Shown: piece after piece, positions 1 to 9,273 of the stretch
Position numbering within the stretch: the stretch's first letter is position 1
How the letters are laid out: each line of letters begins with the position of its first letter
DNA from: CAITWD01 sp963842065
Lineage (GTDB): Bacteria; Actinomycetota; Thermoleophilia; Miltoncostaeales; Miltoncostaeaceae
Length of the DNA stretch: 64,000 bases
Reading direction: 5' to 3'
Assembly: GCA_963842065.1 (NCBI GenBank)
Contig: CAWJEW010000009.1
Span: forward strand, 247,329-311,328
The notes under the pieces: model-generated
What the model was told of the DNA's origin: nothing
Databases searched by the model: none
The model's input: only the letters and a program-made list of their open reading frames with translations
Program-made: the position numbers and the translations under genes

Positions 1-1
1 G

Positions 2-76
2 TCCGCGTACAACGTGACGCCGATGTTCCGCGCCGCGCCCGAACGACCGCCGCAACCGGCTTCGAGGGGTGAGTGA
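2..76 (+). CDS. 3' end of an unidentified protein (partial)
   Basis: The frame beginning at base 2 is open from the window edge and ends in TGA at 74-76, giving a 24-residue tail (SAYNVTPMFRAAPERPPQPA, then SRGE). The TGA overlaps the GTG start of the next gene as GTGA, the coupling pattern used repeatedly in this window, which is the main support for this frame. A second frame ending at 70-72 is also open. The tail is too short to identify. Confidence 0.4.
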   Translation, partial: SAYNVTPMFRAAPERPPQPASRGE

Positions 77-2112
77 TCCGCATCGAACGACACGCGAAGG
101 GACCGCGCCTGTACGTCGCCGGGCGGCGGGTGCACGAATGCCACGCCGGCTTGGTGCTGCTCGCGCTCGCGCTCGTCGTGCGTCTGGTCCACTTCGGCCC
201 CGACCGCGCCCCGACCGGGGCCGTGGCCGCCGTCGCCCTGCTGGGCGCCTACATGACGATCAAGGATGCTCGGGATTTCGTCCCACGCTGGCGCGACACC
301 GCGTCATGGAGCATGGGCATCCACCGGCGCGAGTTCGCATTGCGATCGACACCGCGCGCGTCGTGGGCCCCAGCGGTCATCGGCGCGCTGGTCATGCTCG
401 CAGGGCTGGCCAACATCGTCGCGGCCGTCCGGCCAGAGCTGCAGTCGCGATCCGCGACGGTCAACAGTCTCATGACCGAGAGCGTGCGCGGTTCGATCCA
501 CGCGGCAGCGCTGCCGCTCGGCCTGCTGCTGGTCGTGACGGGCACCTACCTGGCCCGGCGCCGACGCGGCGCCTGGCTGTTGGCGTTGGTGTTGCTGGTC
601 ATCACGGGTCCCGTTGCGCTCGCGCACCGCGACCTGGATGGGGCGGTCGTCGCCTGGTCGCTCGCGCTGACTCTGGCCGTGACCGGCAATGCGTTCACCG
701 TGCGCCGCGACCCGCACGCCGTACGCGCTGCGCTGACCCGCATACCGGTCATCGGCGGCCTTGCCGTCCTGATCGCGCTGGGCACGATTCTGGCGGCCTA
801 CCGGCACGTCACCCCCGGCCTGACGGCCTCCCGGCTCGTGCGCGAGACCGCGGACCTGATGACCTTCCAAAACGGGCCGCTGGCATTCGGCACGCACGCC
901 CATTGGGTGCCGCTGGGCGTCGGTCTCGTCACGGCCGCCGCACTGATCGCTGCGGCCGCGCCGCTGCTGCGCCCGCTGGCCCACCCGCGTCAGCCCGCGC
1001 CGGATTCCGCGCGGGCCCGCGCACACCGTCTCGTGACCCGCTACGGGGATGATTCGCTGAGCTTCTTCAAGCTGCGCAAGGACCTGCATTACCTCTTCAG
1101 CGCCGACCGGAGCGCCTTCTTGGGATACCGGGTCCGTGGCGGGGTGCTGGTCGTCAGCGGGGACCCGGTCGGTCCGGCCAACACGATCCCGGACCTGCTG
1201 CGTGAGCTGTTTGCCTTCGCCGAGGACCATGGGCTGCGGGTCGCCGCGGTCGGCGCCAGCGCGGCGATGGCCGACATCTACCGCGAGGCCGGAATGCGCG
1301 CGATCTACATCGGCGACGAGGCCATCGTGGACACCAGGAGCTTCTCGCTGGACGGGCGCCCGATCCGCAAGGTGCGCCAGTCGGTGGCCCGCATCGACCG
1401 GGCCGGCTACCAGCTGAGCGTCATGCGCGTGAGCGACATCTCCGGCGCAGAGCTGGTCGCGCTCGAGCGCGTGTCGGAACTCTGGCGCGCCGGCGCTCCC
1501 GAGCGCGGCTTCTCGATGACCGTCGATGAGCTCGGCGGATACGGGCAGGACGACAGCCGCGTCGTCGTCGCCCGCGACGCCGATGGACAGCCACGGGGAT
1601 TTCTGCATCTGGTGCCATGCGCCGGCCGGCCGGCGATGTCGCTGTCGCTGATGCGTCGCGATCCCGAGACCCCCAACGGCCTGGTCGAGTTCATGATCGC
1701 CCGCGGAATCGTCGAGCTGCGCGCCCAGGGCATCGAGGAGGTTTCACTCAACTTCGTCGCCTTCGGCCGCATCCTGCGCACACCTCGAACGACTGCCCAG
1801 CGGACGCTGCGGCGGGTGCTGGTCCACTTCGATCGTTGGTTCCAGATCACGCGCCTGCAGCAGTTCAACGCCAAGTTCTTCCCGCGCTGGGTCCCCCGCT
1901 ACGCCATGGTCGACGGCTGGCTGTCGGCGCCGCGCGCCGGTCTTGCAATCATGGACCTGGAAGGCCAGCTGCCGCAGCTGCCGCAGCGGTCGCCGGTGCC
2001 CAGCGCGGCCCACACCACCGCGACCGGCACCACCAAAGCCCCTACCCCCGCGGTGCGCGGTGCAGGGCTCCGCCCAGCGGCACGAACCGCGGGGCGAGCA
2101 CCCCGTCGATGA
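73..2112 (+). CDS. MprF/LPG-synthase-like membrane protein (DUF2156)
   Basis: 679-residue protein resembling the bifunctional lysylphosphatidylglycerol flippase/synthase family. The N-terminal 310 residues hold about eight hydrophobic segments (for example around residues 27-43, 95-115, 145-160, 168-190 and 235-255). The C-terminal part, about 330-650, is a DUF2156 GNAT-type aminoacyl-transferase domain (FFKLRKDLHYLFSADRSAFL, later VRQSVARIDRAGY and LNFVAFGRIL). Family members transfer an amino acid from tRNA to a membrane lipid and flip the product, altering surface charge; the substrate here cannot be read from sequence. The GTG start overlaps the upstream stop. The last 71 bp, a Pro/Ala/Arg-rich tail, overlap the convergent phosphodiesterase gene, so the extreme C-terminus may be unconserved. 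Confidence 0.8.
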   Translation: MIRIERHAKGPRLYVAGRRVHECHAGLVLLALALVVRLVHFGPDRAPTGAVAAVALLGAYMTIKDARDFVPRWRDTASWSMGIHRREFALRSTPRASWAPAVIGALVMLAGLANIVAAVRPELQSRSATVNSLMTESVRGSIHAAALPLGLLLVVTGTYLARRRRGAWLLALVLLVITGPVALAHRDLDGAVVAWSLALTLAVTGNAFTVRRDPHAVRAALTRIPVIGGLAVLIALGTILAAYRHVTPGLTASRLVRETADLMTFQNGPLAFGTHAHWVPLGVGLVTAAALIAAAAPLLRPLAHPRQPAPDSARARAHRLVTRYGDDSLSFFKLRKDLHYLFSADRSAFLGYRVRGGVLVVSGDPVGPANTIPDLLRELFAFAEDHGLRVAAVGASAAMADIYREAGMRAIYIGDEAIVDTRSFSLDGRPIRKVRQSVARIDRAGYQLSVMRVSDISGAELVALERVSELWRAGAPERGFSMTVDELGGYGQDDSRVVVARDADGQPRGFLHLVPCAGRPAMSLSLMRRDPETPNGLVEFMIARGIVELRAQGIEEVSLNFVAFGRILRTPRTTAQRTLRRVLVHFDRWFQITRLQQFNAKFFPRWVPRYAMVDGWLSAPRAGLAIMDLEGQLPQLPQRSPVPSAAHTTATGTTKAPTPAVRGAGLRPAARTAGRAPRR

Positions 2113-2701
2113 TCTCGAGGATCCCGATGTGCGGCGTGCGCGCGGCCGCCGGCAGCCCTGCCCGGAAGCGGTGGAATGCGCGTCCTTTGATCCCGCGGTA
2201 CTGCAGGAAGGGGTCCGCCTCGGCGACGTAGACCGCGCCAGGGGAGAAGACCATCGTCGTCCCGACGTACCCGAGATAGGGCACGTGGAAGTGGCCGAAC
2301 ACGACACAGTCGACGCCGGCAAAGCGGGCCACCAAGGTGCGGGGCAGCCCCGCCATCACCGGCCGGCCGCAGGCGATCCCCGCCACGATCGCCATCGTCT
2401 CGGATAGCCGCCCGCGAAGCCCGTGGGTGACGCCGATCCGCACGCCGCCGATCGTCACGACGGCGGCCGGCGGCAGCGCGAGCCCCGCCTCGCGGTCGTG
2501 GTTGCCCTGCACCGCCACGACCGGTGCGATCTCGCGCAACCGGTCAAGCGCGGCGCCGGTCGTCACGTCGCCGGCATGGACGATCACGTCGACGCCGCCG
2601 AGGGCCGCCAGAACCGCCTCCGGCAGCCTGGGCAGCGCGTCCCCGACGTGCGTGTCGCAGACAACGCCGACCCGATAGATCCGTTGCGCAGCGCCAGTCA
2701 T
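2042..2701 (-). CDS. YfcE/MJ0936-type metallophosphodiesterase
   Basis: 219-residue calcineurin-like phosphoesterase. Metal-binding blocks are visible in order: VVCDTHVGD near the N-terminus, HAGDV, QGNHDRE, VTHGLRG and GHFHVPYLG. Length and motif order match small YfcE-type phosphodiesterases; the natural substrate of this family is generally unknown. The ATG at 2701 is chosen because the family begins about 12 residues before the first Asp motif; an upstream extension would run toward the fabI stop without homology. The 3' end overlaps the convergent DUF2156 gene by 71 bp. Confidence 0.8.
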   Translation of the reverse strand: MTGAAQRIYRVGVVCDTHVGDALPRLPEAVLAALGGVDVIVHAGDVTTGAALDRLREIAPVVAVQGNHDREAGLALPPAAVVTIGGVRIGVTHGLRGRLSETMAIVAGIACGRPVMAGLPRTLVARFAGVDCVVFGHFHVPYLGYVGTTMVFSPGAVYVAEADPFLQYRGIKGRAFHRFRAGLPAAARTPHIGILEIIDGVLAPRFVPLGGALHRAPRG

Positions 2702-2723
2702 CGCCGGGACGCCGGCGCCGCCG

Positions 2724-3503
2724 CTAGAGGCCCATCGCGTGGTAGCCGGCGTCGACGAACAGCGTCTCTCCGGTGACCGCGCGCGCAAGCGGCGAGGCGA
2801 GGTACAGACCGGTGTCGCCCACCTCGTCGACGATGATCTCGCGTCGTAGCGGGGTGCGCGCGGCGATCTGGTCCGCCATCTCAGAGAACCCCGGGATGCC
2901 GCGGGCCGCGAGCGTGCGGACCGGACCTGCCGAGATCGCGTTCACACGAATGCCCCCGTCGCCGAGATCCCAGGCCAAGTAGCGCACGATGCACTCGAGC
3001 GCCGACTTGGCGACGGCCATTACGTTGTATCCGGGCACCGCGCGGTCGGCGGCGATATACGACAGCGCCATGATCGATCCGCCGCCGGCCGCCCGCATGT
3101 GCGGCTCGGCCCGCTTGGCGAGCGCGATCAGCGAATACGCCGAGACATCCATGGCAAGCGCAAAGCCATCGCGCGAGATGTCGGTGAAGCGCCCCGTCAG
3201 GTCTTCGGGACGCGCGAACGCAACGGCGTGCACGAGGACGTCCAGGCCCCCGAGTTCGGCCGCGACGGCGTCGAACGCCGCATCCATCTGGGCGTCGTCC
3301 TGGACGTCCAGGGGCACGACCAGCGTGTCGCCCGTCAACTCCTCGGCCAAGCGGCGCACATCACGCTGGGTGCGCTCGTTCTGGTAGGTAAGCCCGACGC
3401 GCGCACCGTGCGCGTCGAGCGCGCGCGCAATCGACCAGGCGATGCTGCGCTTGTTCGCGACGCCCACGACCAGGGCGCGCTGACCTTCGACCAAACCGCT
3501 CAT
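2724..3503 (-). CDS. fabI: Enoyl-[acyl-carrier-protein] reductase (NADH)
   Basis: 259-residue short-chain dehydrogenase of the FabI type, which reduces enoyl-ACP in the last step of each type II fatty acid elongation round. The modified nucleotide-binding loop GVANKRSIAWSIA (residues 14-26) is diagnostic of FabI/InhA. Y149, Y159 and K166 match the FabI Tyr/Tyr-x6-Lys active-site arrangement. The C-terminus (ASPLARAVTGETLFVDAGYH) is typical. Length equals E. coli FabI. It is divergent from the malate synthase gene and is likely transcribed from the 3504-3742 interval. Confidence 0.93.
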   Translation of the reverse strand: MSGLVEGQRALVVGVANKRSIAWSIARALDAHGARVGLTYQNERTQRDVRRLAEELTGDTLVVPLDVQDDAQMDAAFDAVAAELGGLDVLVHAVAFARPEDLTGRFTDISRDGFALAMDVSAYSLIALAKRAEPHMRAAGGGSIMALSYIAADRAVPGYNVMAVAKSALECIVRYLAWDLGDGGIRVNAISAGPVRTLAARGIPGFSEMADQIAARTPLRREIIVDEVGDTGLYLASPLARAVTGETLFVDAGYHAMGL

Positions 3504-3625
3504 GCGTCCTCCGATGTTGCCCTCGGCCGCGAGACGCTAGCACCGACCCGGCCGCGATGAGACCCGGTCGGCGCACCCATCCGCACCAGCCCCAACGCCA
3601 GAGTCGCAGTTCTAATAAGCTTTGG

Positions 3626-3650
3626 GCGCTCGCGGCACGGCCGCGAGCGC
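3626..3650. other. Perfect inverted repeat in the fabI/aceB divergent region
   Basis: GCGCTCGCGG (3626-3635) and CCGCGAGCGC (3641-3650) are perfect 10-bp arms around a 5-nt loop. A second imperfect G/C-rich hairpin lies at about 3666-3693 and ends in TTTG. The 239-bp interval separates two divergent genes, so these could be leader hairpins of the malate synthase mRNA or operator elements. No known riboswitch was recognised. Confidence 0.4.
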
Positions 3651-3742
3651 ACGGCCTTCGTTGGCAGGGGGCGTCCCGTGACCGGGGCGCCCTTTGTCTT
3701 CGATGCCGGATCCACCGGAACAATGAGGGGACTCACACGACC

Positions 3743-5338
<1,596 letters not shown>

Positions 5339-5346
5339 TACGGTCC

Positions 5347-5374
5347 GCGACCCCGGGCACACGCCCGGGGTCGC
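5347..5374 (+). terminator. Strong hairpin after malate synthase
   Basis: A perfect 12-bp inverted repeat (GCGACCCCGGGC, 5347-5358; GCCCGGGGTCGC, 5363-5374) with an ACAC loop starts 8 bp after the aceB stop. There is no T-run, as is common for high-GC actinobacterial terminators. The next gene begins 10 bp later. Confidence 0.7.
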
Positions 5375-5384
5375 CACCGATCCC

Positions 5385-5873
5385 ATGCTGCTCGCGCTGA
5401 TCCGGCACGGAATCGCCGAGAATGCGGAACCCGCCTCCGGGTACCGCGACGAACCGCGGCGTCTGACCGCCGAGGGGACAAGCCGGATCCGCGAAGTCGC
5501 CGCGGGTATCGCCCGTCTGGGAATTCACCCCGACGCGGTCCTGAGCAGCCCGCTGACCCGCTGCCTGCAAACTGCCCAACTCGTCGCGGCGCCGGCCGGG
5601 GTACGGGTGCGCCCGCTCGAGGTGATGCGACCAGGCGCCCGAGCCGCCGCGCTGTTGGACGTGCTGGCCGAGTATCCCGACGCGGAGTGCGTGCTGGTGT
5701 GCGGGCACCAGCCCGATTTGTCCTATATCACGCAGGAACTGACCGGCGGTCTGGCGGATTACCGGCGCGGCACGCTCGGTGTCATCGACCTGAGCGCCCT
5801 ACGACCCGGCCACGGCACGCTGGTCGGGCTGTATCCGGCCAAGGCCCTCCGCCGGATCGCCGGCGCGCCGTAG
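5385..5873 (+). CDS. SixA-like phosphohistidine/histidine phosphatase
   Basis: 162-residue histidine-phosphatase superfamily protein. RHG at residues 7-9 carries the catalytic histidine. SSPLTRCLQTA and the late CGHQPDLS histidine complete the active-site set seen in SixA, which dephosphorylates phosphohistidine on phosphotransfer proteins. Short length and the RHG-first layout favour SixA over phosphoglycerate mutases. In actinobacteria such genes often sit by Ppx or CHAD genes, but here it stands alone after aceB. The substrate is inferred. Confidence 0.8.
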   Translation: MLLALIRHGIAENAEPASGYRDEPRRLTAEGTSRIREVAAGIARLGIHPDAVLSSPLTRCLQTAQLVAAPAGVRVRPLEVMRPGARAAALLDVLAEYPDAECVLVCGHQPDLSYITQELTGGLADYRRGTLGVIDLSALRPGHGTLVGLYPAKALRRIAGAP

Positions 5874-5895
5874 ACTGCCGCGGACCACGACGTTC

Positions 5896-6306
5896 CTAGG
5901 CCGGCGGGCTCACCAGCGCGACCTCCAAGGGGATCCGCGTCAGCGACTCCGCGTCGACGACGATCTCGATCTCGTAGCGGTCGGGGCCCGGCAGGACCAC
6001 CTGCCGCAGCGAGACGGGAATGCTCAATGAGATGTCGGTACCGACGGGCCGTCCATCGGGGATCGCCGTCGCGAACTCACCGGTCACCGTCGAGGCCAGC
6101 GCGCCCTGGCTGGTCAGCACCCGGATCTCGATTTTGTGCTGGGCCTTGACCTCTTCGGGCGTCAGGACGAGCCGGACCGCAACTTCATTGTCGAGCGACG
6201 CCGGGAAGCCGAGTCGCGAGACCCGTCCGATGCCCCCGCCCAGGATGTGCAGCAACCCGTCCCGGACCGTGACCGCGTCACAGACCATCGCGCATTCCAA
6301 TCGCAT
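5896..6306 (-). CDS. DUF6941-like protein
   Basis: 136-residue protein of unknown function. The N-terminal MRLECAMVCDAVTVRDGLLH and LGGGIGRV resemble the actinobacterial DUF6941 family, whose members start with a similar strand-rich segment. The rest is rich in beta-type residues, with a PLEVALV end. No catalytic motif, signal peptide or membrane segment is visible. It is convergent with the SixA-like gene (22 bp gap). The family assignment is from memory of the pattern and is moderate. Confidence 0.6.
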   Translation of the reverse strand: MRLECAMVCDAVTVRDGLLHILGGGIGRVSRLGFPASLDNEVAVRLVLTPEEVKAQHKIEIRVLTSQGALASTVTGEFATAIPDGRPVGTDISLSIPVSLRQVVLPGPDRYEIEIVVDAESLTRIPLEVALVSPPA

Positions 6307-6390
6307 AGCGTCCCCCCCTTTGCCTGCACCGCGACCCCGAGTCCGCCGTTCGAGCGGATGGGGTCAGGTCACCGTTGGCGTGCGGGCGGG

Positions 6391-6762
6391 TTAGGGCTGG
6401 TAGTGGGCGGTCGGCTCGACCGAACGCTCGAAATACATCAACAAATCCGCCGGCAACACGTGCTCGGCAGCATCGACGATCTTCGCGGCGACCTCAAGGC
6501 GCGCATCCTTGGTATGGGCCGCCAGCGCCTCCCAGCCCGCACGCTCACCGGCCCGCTCGGGCCCTTCGGCAAGGTCGGCCATGGTCATTGCGATCTTCTC
6601 CGTCGGCTGCGGGGCACACAGCATCGCGTGCGCGTCGACGATCAGCACCAGGCGGATCCACGGCTGGCCGCCGTACTCGCGGGCGTTGGTGACCCACGTC
6701 GGCACAACCCACCGCTCCACGTCGTCGACCAGTTGCAGCCACGGATCGGGGGCGCCGGACAC
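6391..6762 (-). CDS. Hypothetical protein (123 aa)
   Basis: Not recognised. The protein is mainly helical with two Trp-containing segments (VERWVVPTWV, GGQPWIRLVLIVDAHAML) and no signal peptide. The GTG start at 6760-6762 shares its G with the TAG stop of the upstream SHOCT gene, so the two are translationally coupled and probably act together. Confidence 0.6.
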   Translation of the reverse strand: MSGAPDPWLQLVDDVERWVVPTWVTNAREYGGQPWIRLVLIVDAHAMLCAPQPTEKIAMTMADLAEGPERAGERAGWEALAAHTKDARLEVAAKIVDAAEHVLPADLLMYFERSVEPTAHYQP

Positions 6763-7028
6763 TAGACGCTCTCCAGCAGTTTGGCCTTCTTGGACTGGAA
6801 TTCCTCTTCGGTGATCAGCCCGTCGTCGCGGAGCTTGCCCAGTTCACGGATCGTCGCCAGCGGCGACGGCTCCGCGCGCGCATCGGCCTGCTCGGCTTCG
6901 ACCGGTGCGCCCCACCGCTGGGCATCGTCGGCAGCCTGTCGGATCATCTTGCCGGCCTGATCGGCCACCCGTACGAGCTCGTCGAACAGGTCGCGGATCG
7001 CGCGGCGCATTTGTTCTTGCGGGTCCAT
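6762..7028 (-). CDS. SHOCT-domain protein
   Basis: 88-residue protein. The last 30 residues (LGKLRDDGLITEEEFQSKKA) form a SHOCT motif, a short helical module usually found at the C-terminus of actinobacterial proteins and thought to mediate oligomerisation. The first 40 residues are a charged amphipathic helix (ELVRVADQAGKMIRQAADDA). It is first in a two-gene unit with the 123-residue protein. Function unknown. Confidence 0.75.
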   Translation of the reverse strand: MDPQEQMRRAIRDLFDELVRVADQAGKMIRQAADDAQRWGAPVEAEQADARAEPSPLATIRELGKLRDDGLITEEEFQSKKAKLLESV

Positions 7029-7130
7029 GTCTGCAGGTTAGCGCCTGAACGACGCCCCGGGGAACCCCGGTCACACCGACGTTCGACACGGTAGAGTGTG
7101 CCGAACGGCACGAACTCAGGAGTCGTTGCA

Positions 7131-7394
7131 ATGATTGCTGCAGGCCAGCCCAAGCAGCCCGCTGGTCGGACGCGCCAAGCTCGGCACACCGAGATCCTCG
7201 ACCGGTGGCCGGTGCTCGCCGAACATTGGGCCCGGGAACTCGAACACCGCCGCGTCGCCACGGAGTCCCCCGAGCGCACGCCCATGCAGGGCATCAGCCC
7301 GCTGACGGCGATCAACCGCAAGCTCGGGCTGCCGGACGACCATGGCGCCAATGCAGTCGTCGCGGTGGACCGGCGCGCGACGGCATCCGCCTGA
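7131..7394 (+). CDS. Hypothetical protein (87 aa)
   Basis: Not recognised. The start at ATG 7131 is preferred over GTG 7098 because AGGAG (7118-7122) lies at proper spacing. The basic N-terminus (QPKQPAGRTRQARHTEI) is followed by ILDRWPVLAEHWARELEHRR and ISPLTAINRKLGLPDD. It could be a small nucleic-acid-associated protein, but no family is evident. It is divergent from the SHOCT gene. Confidence 0.55.
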   Translation: MIAAGQPKQPAGRTRQARHTEILDRWPVLAEHWARELEHRRVATESPERTPMQGISPLTAINRKLGLPDDHGANAVVAVDRRATASA

Positions 7395-7484
7395 GCCAAT
7401 GTGCATCGGACGGCGACGGGCCGCGAGAAATCCCTCAGCTCGATTGCGGGGCGCGCCCCATCGTCGCACTGCTAGGTTCGGCAC

Positions 7485-7994
7485 ATGACCACAGAGGCGA
7501 CCGAGATCCGCGAAGAGCATCGCACGGCCTTGGCGCGCCTGGCCGTCGACGCCGTGATCGCCGTGGCGGCGTGTGCCGAGCGCGACCTGGATCGTCATGC
7601 GGCCGAGTTCGGTATCTCCGACGCCAAACTCGAGGTCCTGGAGGTGCTCTCGTGCTGCTCCGGGCGCCGCGCATGCCTGTTCTCGCTCGGTGACCGGCTG
7701 GGCGTCACACGGCCCAACGTCACCAAGCTCGTGGACGGCCTCGAGCGCCAGGGGCTCGTCACACGGATCCCGCACCCGGTCGACCGTCGGATGGTGCAGG
7801 CCCAGCTGACCGCCGAGGGGGCCGCAGTCGCCGCGCAGGCCTTGCCGGGACGGGTCGCCCTGATGGAGCGGGCCTGGGCGTCGCTCGACGACGACGAGCT
7901 CGAGCACCTGGTCTGGATGCTGCGTCGGGCGGCCGCCGAACTCGTCGACGCACGCCCGCAAGCCAAGCGTCGCCCGGCCGACACCCCCGCCTGA
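7485..7994 (+). CDS. MarR-family transcriptional regulator
   Basis: 169-residue winged-helix protein. The central segment (FSLGDRLGVTRPNVTKLVDG, then LERQGLVTRIPHPVDRRM, then QLTAEG) is the typical MarR recognition helix and wing. Helices on both sides would form the dimer interface. Two adjacent cysteines precede the DNA-binding part (LSCCSGRRAC), so thiol sensing is possible. MarR proteins usually control adjacent genes, but the following gene is a transposase and the preceding one is unknown, so the target is unclear. Confidence 0.85.
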   Translation: MTTEATEIREEHRTALARLAVDAVIAVAACAERDLDRHAAEFGISDAKLEVLEVLSCCSGRRACLFSLGDRLGVTRPNVTKLVDGLERQGLVTRIPHPVDRRMVQAQLTAEGAAVAAQALPGRVALMERAWASLDDDELEHLVWMLRRAAAELVDARPQAKRRPADTPA

Positions 7995-8189
7995 GCGCCG
8001 GGTTCGCCGGATGACGGCGCGCGCTGCCGCACGGCCGGTCAGCGCGTCGTGCACCAGGTCCGCTGGCGGCGGCGCGCCGGGCTTGTCCGCCCGGTGCGCA
8101 CGGAAGCGCGACTCCACTACGCGGATCGCGCTCGGGTGAGGACTGCCCCAAGGCGAGCGCACCCCGCCGCGGCTTGAGATGGGTGGCGG
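7995..8189. other. Gene-free stretch between marR and the IS element
   Basis: No convincing coding frame, tRNA or hairpin was found. Before the IS inserted, this DNA lay directly downstream of the citrate synthase stop codon. Confidence 0.5.
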
Positions 8190-8195
8190 CCTAGC
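8190..8195. repeat. Left 6-bp target duplication CCTAGC
   Basis: CCTAGC directly precedes the left inverted repeat and is repeated at 9268-9273. It fits NCTAGN, the known target consensus of IS481 itself. Confidence 0.9.
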
Positions 8196-9267
8196 TGTAC
8201 CCACTCACCACATTGGTGACAGCCTCGTAATCGGCGCTCGGCCCCCGAGCGCCGAATGTCGGCGCCGGGTGTTGTAGTACGCGAGCCACTCAGGCAGCGC
8301 CTGGGCGCGCTGGTCATTGCTCGTAAATGGGCGTTGATATGCCCATTCGGCCTGGAGGGTGCGATTGAAGCGTTCCACCTTGCCGTTTTGCCAGGGGCAA
8401 TGGGGCCGGATGAGCACGTGTCGTGCCCCCAGGCGCCCAAGGGCGTTCTGGAATGCGTCGGAGAGTCGATACGCAAATGCGTTGTCGGTCATCACCCGCT
8501 CGATGCGGGTGATGCCGCATTCGGCAAAGACGCCGGCCGCGCGCTCGAGAAACCCGGCACATGTCGCACCGGTCTCATCCGGGTGAATCTCGGCGTAGGC
8601 CACACGTGAGTGGTCGTCGATGGCCGCATGGACGTAGTCAAAGCCCATGAGCCGATGTCTGCGGGCTTCGGTGGTGCGTCCGTGCATGCGCCAGCCGCCC
8701 CCGTCGGGGATGCGCCCGAGCTTTTTGACGTCGATGTGGATCAGCTCGCCCGGGGTGGCACGTTCGTAGCGTGTGCGGGTCGCCGGCCCGCGGCGTACCG
8801 GGATCCCCGTCAGCGCATCCAGGTCACGTAAGGCCGGCATCCGGTTGCGCACAAGCACGCGTCCGACCGTTGCGGCACACAGCCCGAGTTCCTGGGCGAT
8901 CCATTCCGCACCGCGGCGTGCGTGTGCCCGCAGCGCACAGATCGCCTGCTCGAGCTCCGCATCGATGCGATGCGGGATGTGATGCGGCCGGCTTGTGCGG
9001 TCGAAAAGCCCGGCCGGGCCCTCGGTGCGATAGCGGTCAAGCCACTTGTAGGCACAGGTGCGCGAACAGCCCAGCTGGGCTGCGACATCGGCCACGCGAT
9101 ACCCGGCGAGGATGCGCTCGACCAACAGCAAGCGTCCGCGTGGGGTCAGGCGCGCATTAGGGTGCGACATGAGGACCTCCGGGGTGTGGATGGCATTAGG
9201 CACCTCCACAACACCCGCGGGGTCCTCACCCGGTCAAGGGCTGTTACCAACCCTGTGAGTGGTTACA
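8196..9267 (-). mobile_element. Complete IS481-family insertion sequence (1072 bp)
   Basis: Terminal inverted repeats of 29 bp (8196-8224 and 9239-9267) match at 23 positions and begin with TGTA. They bound a single transposase gene and are flanked by the direct repeat CCTAGC. The right-hand duplicate contains the TAG stop codon of the citrate synthase gene, so the element is inserted at the very end of that gene without changing its protein. The intact ends, target duplication and uninterrupted transposase suggest a recent insertion. Confidence 0.95.
8205..9170 (-). CDS. IS481-family DDE transposase
   Basis: 321-residue transposase. The N-terminal helix-turn-helix region (LVERILAGYRVADVAAQLGC, then SRTCAYKWLDRY) is followed by an rve/RNase H-fold core with the DDE triad in HIDVKKLG, VMTDNAF and NGKVERFNR. 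The C-terminal YYNTRRRHSALGGRAP is typical of IS481. The ATG at 9170 has GGAGG 7 bp upstream, so it is preferred over the upstream start at 9209. The stop lies inside the left inverted repeat. Confidence 0.95.
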   Translation of the reverse strand: MSHPNARLTPRGRLLLVERILAGYRVADVAAQLGCSRTCAYKWLDRYRTEGPAGLFDRTSRPHHIPHRIDAELEQAICALRAHARRGAEWIAQELGLCAATVGRVLVRNRMPALRDLDALTGIPVRRGPATRTRYERATPGELIHIDVKKLGRIPDGGGWRMHGRTTEARRHRLMGFDYVHAAIDDHSRVAYAEIHPDETGATCAGFLERAAGVFAECGITRIERVMTDNAFAYRLSDAFQNALGRLGARHVLIRPHCPWQNGKVERFNRTLQAEWAYQRPFTSNDQRAQALPEWLAYYNTRRRHSALGGRAPITRLSPMW

Positions 9268-9273
9268 CCTAGC
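9268..9273. repeat. Right 6-bp target duplication, overlapping the gltA stop
   Basis: CCTAGC again. Bases 9269-9271 read as TAG on the minus strand and are the citrate synthase stop codon. Confidence 0.9.
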
